Part shown: in pieces, positions 6,543 to 8,770 of the stretch | How positions within the stretch are numbered: the stretch's first letter is position 1 | How the letters are laid out: each line of letters opens with the position of its first letter | Assembly: GCA_964355545.1 (NCBI GenBank) | Contig: CAYHEK010000065.1 | Span: 1 to 8,770, forward strand | DNA from: JAPLGE01 sp964355545 | Lineage (GTDB): Bacteria > Bipolaricaulota > Bipolaricaulia > UBA7950 > UBA9294 | Direction of reading: 5' to 3' | Length of the DNA: 8,770 nt | Translations under genes and position numbers: made by a program | The notes under the pieces: generated by a model | Database searches by the model: none | What the model was told of the DNA's origin: nothing | Seen by the model: the letters and a program-made list of their open reading frames with translations, nothing else

Positions 6543-7280
6543 ATGCCGCTCGTCACACGGGCGGTGAACGGGACGATCGACCTCCTCGTTTGGATTCTCA
6601 GCCGCGTCGACGCCCGCGAGATCGAGCGGGTCCCCTCGAGGGGGCCGCTCCTCCTCGTCGCAAACCACATCAACTTCCTCGAGATCCCGGTCCTCCGCAA
6701 GTACCTCTATCCTCGTCCCATGACCGGGCTCGCCAAGGCCGAGAGCTGGAAGAACCCCTTCCTTCGCTTCCTCTTCGAGCGCTGGGGGGCGATCCCTGTG
6801 CGGCGCGGAGAGGCTGATCTCGCTGCCCTTCGCAAGGCCCTCGCCGCCCTGGAAGAAGGACACATCCTCGCCATCGGGCCGGAGGGGACGCGGAGCCACG
6901 ACGGCCGCCTCGGACGCGGTCATCCCGGTGTGGTGACCCTCGCCCTGCAGAGCGGGGCGCCCCTCCTGCCGGTCGCCCACTACGGCGGGGAGTCGTTCGG
7001 TCGGAACCTGAAGCGCCTGCGGAGGACTCCCGTTCACATCGTCGTCGGCGACCCGTTCCGGCTAGATGCAGGGGGAGCCCGGGTGACGCGCGAGGTGCGC
7101 CAGAAGATGACGGACGAGGTGATGTACCAGCTCGCCGCGCTCCTCCCCCCGAGCTACCGCGGCGTCTACGCCGACCTCGAGCAGGCGACGGAGGTCTACC
7201 TCCGCTTCACCCCGCCGCAGCAATCGAACCTCCGCCGGCAGCGGGAGCCGACCTCCCCAGCCGGCGGGCAGTCCGCGTGA
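6543..7280 (+). CDS. plsC: PlsC-type 1-acyl-glycerol-3-phosphate acyltransferase
   Basis: 245-residue acyltransferase of the PlsC/LPLAT family, which moves an acyl chain from acyl-ACP or acyl-CoA to a lysophospholipid such as lysophosphatidate. Motif I is N-H-I-N-F-L-E with His42 and Glu47; the family norm is N-H-x4-D, so the acidic partner is Glu here. Motif II is I-P-V-R-R-G, and motif III is G-P-E-G-T-R-S with Glu114. L-P-V-A-H-Y-G-G corresponds to the conserved P-V block IV. The first helix (T-I-D-L-L-V-W-I-L-S) may dip into the membrane. The C-terminus from about 215 is a polar, low-conservation tail. The start at 6543 is two bases after the kinase stop codon; the frame is open further upstream, but there it overlaps the kinase gene. 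No separate promoter is seen, so translation is probably coupled. Its product phosphatidate is the same lipid the kinase makes, placing both at one metabolic node. Family certain; exact acceptor uncertain. Confidence 0.92.
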   Translation: MPLVTRAVNGTIDLLVWILSRVDAREIERVPSRGPLLLVANHINFLEIPVLRKYLYPRPMTGLAKAESWKNPFLRFLFERWGAIPVRRGEADLAALRKALAALEEGHILAIGPEGTRSHDGRLGRGHPGVVTLALQSGAPLLPVAHYGGESFGRNLKRLRRTPVHIVVGDPFRLDAGGARVTREVRQKMTDEVMYQLAALLPPSYRGVYADLEQATEVYLRFTPPQQSNLRRQREPTSPAGGQSA

Positions 7281-7281
7281 G

Positions 7282-7345
7282 GAGTCGAGCCAGCGGGCTG
7301 CTAAACACCGAATCGGGCCACACGACGCGCCCCCCGGCTTGACTC
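7282..7345 (+). repeat. Inverted repeat forming a hairpin downstream of plsC
   Basis: GAGTCGAGCC (7282-7291) and GGCTTGACTC (7336-7345) form a 10-bp stem with one G-T wobble around a 44-nt loop. It begins directly after the plsC stop codon. It may serve as a transcript 3' structure; no T-tract follows. Confidence 0.5.
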
Positions 7346-7351
7346 GAGGAT

Positions 7352-7425
7352 ACCGTTACGTCAAGATCTGACCCCGATGTCCCTGACCCCGATGTCCCTG
7401 TGGGGTCAGATCTTGACATGACGGT
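7352..7425. repeat. Long near-perfect palindrome with internal tandem duplication (REP- or MITE-like)
   Basis: Arms at 7352-7375 and 7402-7425 match at 22 of 24 positions. The core, GTCAAGATCTGACCCC (7360-7375) against its reverse complement (7402-7417), is a perfect 16-bp match, and ACCGT/ACGGT add 5 bp outside a 3-nt interruption. The centre holds two head-to-tail copies of CTGACCCCGATGTCC (7368-7382 and 7383-7397), so the right arm's GGGGTCAG can pair with either copy. The arms contain AGATCT. I recall similar 'GATCTGACCCC' palindromes scattered in environmental bacterial genomes near REP-associated transposases, but this cannot be verified here. No transposase gene lies in the window. It could also act as a bidirectional terminator or RNA-stabilising hairpin. 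Confidence 0.9.
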
Positions 7426-7427
7426 GG

Positions 7428-7453
7428 CCTTCGCGCTCGCTGCTGGCCGAAGG
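7428..7453. repeat. Third small inverted repeat in the plsC-trhA gap
   Basis: CCTTCG (7428-7433) pairs with CGAAGG (7448-7453) around a 14-nt loop, two bases after the long palindrome ends. It is short alone, but together with its two neighbours nearly all of 7282-7453 is folded. The rest of the gap, 7454-7554, shows no clear structure; TAAGCT at 7510-7515 is at best a poor -10 for the next gene. Confidence 0.35.
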
Positions 7454-7554
7454 GACAGTTCCTCCTCTCGCGAGTGACGGACTGCACCTTCTCAGCGGGG
7501 CCGCTCGGGTAAGCTGGTGCGGAGGTGGAGCGAGCGGTACGCGCGGAGACGGGG

Positions 7555-8229
7555 ATGTCCGAGAAGAGACGGGAAGCAATGTCCTTTCCTAAGCTATACA
7601 CCCTGGGCGAGGAGATCGCAAACGCGATCACGCACGGGGTGGGGACGGGCCTCAGCATCGCGGGGCTCACTGTCCTCGTCGTCCTTGCCGCCCTCAACGG
7701 GGACTCCTGGCGGATCCTCTCCTTTGCGATCTACGGGACGACCCTCGTCCTTTTGAACCTCGCCTCGACCCTCTACCACAGCTTCCAGCACCCTCAGGCA
7801 AAACGGGTCTTTCGCGTCCTCGATCACGGTTCGATCTTCCTTCTCATCGCCGGAACCTACACCCCCTTTCTCCTGGTGAATCTGCGCGACAGCCCTTGGG
7901 GATGGACGCTCTTCGGGATCGTCTGGGGGATCGCTCTCGTGGGAATCCTGTTCAAGGCCGTCTTGTTCGGGAAGCTTCGGAGGCTCTCGATCGTTGCCTA
8001 CGTCGCCATGGGGTGGCTCGCCGTCTTCGCGTGGCAGGAGATGTTGACTCACGTCGCCCCGGGCGGCCTCGTCCTGGTCGGGGTTGGCGGGGTCGTGTAC
8101 ACCGTCGGGATCGTGTTCTACGGCTGGCGGAAGCTCCCCTACAGCCACGCGATCTGGCACCTCTTCGTGCTTGCGGGGAGCGCCTGCCACTACTTCGCGG
8201 TCCTCTTCTACGTCCTTCCCAAGGCGTAA
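7555..8229 (+). CDS. trhA: Hemolysin III / TrhA family membrane protein (PAQR superfamily)
   Basis: Integral inner-membrane protein of 224 residues with seven predicted hydrophobic segments. The PAQR/HlyIII metal-site pattern is complete: E-E-I-A-N-A-I-T-H (19-27), S-x3-H in STLYH (Ser71, His75), Asp90 in L-D-H-G-S, and the C-terminal H-x3-H HAIWH (198-202) with a further His212 in S-A-C-H-Y. Family members in Bacillus were first called haemolysins, while E. coli TrhA (YqfA) has been linked to membrane energetics and lipid homeostasis; the biochemical activity is not settled. Three in-frame starts exist: GTG 7525, ATG 7555 and ATG 7579. I chose 7555 because GGAG at 7545-7548 is spaced 6 nt from it; 7579 is a fair alternative, since the conserved part begins near there. 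The CYTH gene follows after 18 bp, so the two probably form an operon. Family call is secure. Confidence 0.92.
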   Translation: MSEKRREAMSFPKLYTLGEEIANAITHGVGTGLSIAGLTVLVVLAALNGDSWRILSFAIYGTTLVLLNLASTLYHSFQHPQAKRVFRVLDHGSIFLLIAGTYTPFLLVNLRDSPWGWTLFGIVWGIALVGILFKAVLFGKLRRLSIVAYVAMGWLAVFAWQEMLTHVAPGGLVLVGVGGVVYTVGIVFYGWRKLPYSHAIWHLFVLAGSACHYFAVLFYVLPKA

Positions 8230-8247
8230 ACGAGGTGTGGAGCGACG

Positions 8248-8766
8248 ATGCCGCGGAACGTCGAGATCAAGGCGAGGATCGAGAATCTCGAGGCGATGAA
8301 GGCGCGCGTCGCTTCGCTCGCCGACGGTCCGGCGGAGAGGCTAAAGCAGGAGGACACCTTCTTCCACGTTCCCAAAGGAAGGCTGAAGCTGCGGACCCTT
8401 GGTCCCAAGCGAGGGGAACTCATCTACTACGAACGCGAAGACTCTTCCGGGCCGCGGCGGTCGCACTACCTCCTCACCCAGACCTCCGATCCGGCGGGCG
8501 TCTTGAGTCTTCTCGCGCACGCCCTGGGGATCCGAGGGACGGTGAGAAAGGTGCGTTTTGTTTACCGGATCGCCCAGACGCGGGTCCACCTCGATTCGGT
8601 CGAGGGCCTGGGCGCGTTCCTCGAGCTTGAGGTCGAGCTCGACCCGGACGAGACCGAGGAGCAAGGAGCGGCGATCGCGAGGGACCTCTTGATGCGCCTG
8701 GGAATCCGCGACGTGGGCCTCGTCGGCGCGGCGTACATCGACCTCCTCGAGAAGAGCAGCCGGTAG
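8248..8766 (+). CDS. CYTH-domain protein (class IV adenylate cyclase / triphosphatase-like)
   Basis: 172-residue soluble protein of the CYTH (CyaB-thiamine triphosphatase) superfamily, whose members bind triphosphate compounds and metal in an eight-strand tunnel. It opens with N-V-E-I-K-A-R at 4-10. The usual E-x-E-x-K signature has Asn4 in place of its first Glu, a form I associate with the CyaB-like branch. Other landmarks are Q-E-D-T-F-F, the basic strand G-R-L-K-L-R, E-L-I-Y-Y-E-R-E-D, P-R-R-S-H-Y, then V-H-L-D-S-V-E-G-L-G-A-F-L-E-L-E-V-E-L and a C-terminal Y-I-D-L-L. Possible activities are adenylate cyclase, inorganic triphosphatase or nucleotide triphosphatase; sequence alone does not decide. 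GAGG and GGAG in the 18-bp gap serve as the ribosome binding site, and the gene probably shares the trhA transcript. The stop codon is four bases before the window ends, and the reading frame is complete. Confidence 0.9.
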   Translation: MPRNVEIKARIENLEAMKARVASLADGPAERLKQEDTFFHVPKGRLKLRTLGPKRGELIYYEREDSSGPRRSHYLLTQTSDPAGVLSLLAHALGIRGTVRKVRFVYRIAQTRVHLDSVEGLGAFLELEVELDPDETEEQGAAIARDLLMRLGIRDVGLVGAAYIDLLEKSSR

Positions 8767-8770
8767 GGTT

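Noticed and set aside
7368..7397. Possible CRISPR repeat
   Set aside because: There are only two copies with no spacers between them, and no cas genes; it is a simple tandem duplication within a palindrome.

Overview
This 8.8-kb window comes from a GC-rich bacterial chromosome. It carries nine recognisable protein-coding genes, almost all with strong AGGAGG-type ribosome binding sites, and short, tidy intergenic gaps. No rRNA, tRNA, CRISPR array, integrase or transposase gene is visible. The high GC content and the sulfatase-fold protein ending in a 'LRGLGYID' tail would fit a GC-rich environmental lineage, but nothing here fixes the phylum.

Layout. (1) At 35-799 on the minus strand is an MtfA-type zinc metallopeptidase. 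It is divergent from an O6-alkylguanine-DNA alkyltransferase (888-1448, +), and the 88-bp gap holds a symmetric -10 element readable on both strands. (2) At 1634-3058 is a class-III PLP aminotransferase resembling glutamate-1-semialdehyde aminomutase but with altered motifs. (3) At 3152-3916 is a protein of unknown function with an N-terminal winged-helix-like part and a C-terminal HEPN-like helical part whose expected RNxxxH-type motif looks decayed. (4) At 4003-7280 are three genes consistent with lipid or phosphodiester chemistry: an alkaline-phosphatase/sulfatase-superfamily enzyme with Thr at the nucleophile position, a YegS/DgkB-type lipid kinase, and a PlsC-type acyltransferase two bases downstream of the kinase with an H-x4-E instead of H-x4-D dyad. 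(5) At 7281-7554 is a non-coding gap with three consecutive inverted repeats, including a 24-nt-arm near-perfect palindrome carrying a 15-bp tandem duplication in its centre. (6) At 7555-8766 are a TrhA/hemolysin-III membrane protein and a CYTH-domain protein, probably co-transcribed.

How the genes may work together. The kinase and acyltransferase are almost certainly co-translated, and both act on the glycerolipid/phosphatidate node. If the upstream superfamily member is a phosphoglycerol- or phosphoethanolamine-type transferase or hydrolase rather than a true sulfatase, it could feed diacylglycerol to the kinase; this is inference. The other genes look like ordinary chromosomal housekeeping or stress genes without an obvious common pathway. 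I did not find a clear new multi-gene system. The best leads are the hairpin cluster at 7281-7453, the HEPN-like orphan, and the active-site substitutions in the lipid-linked genes.
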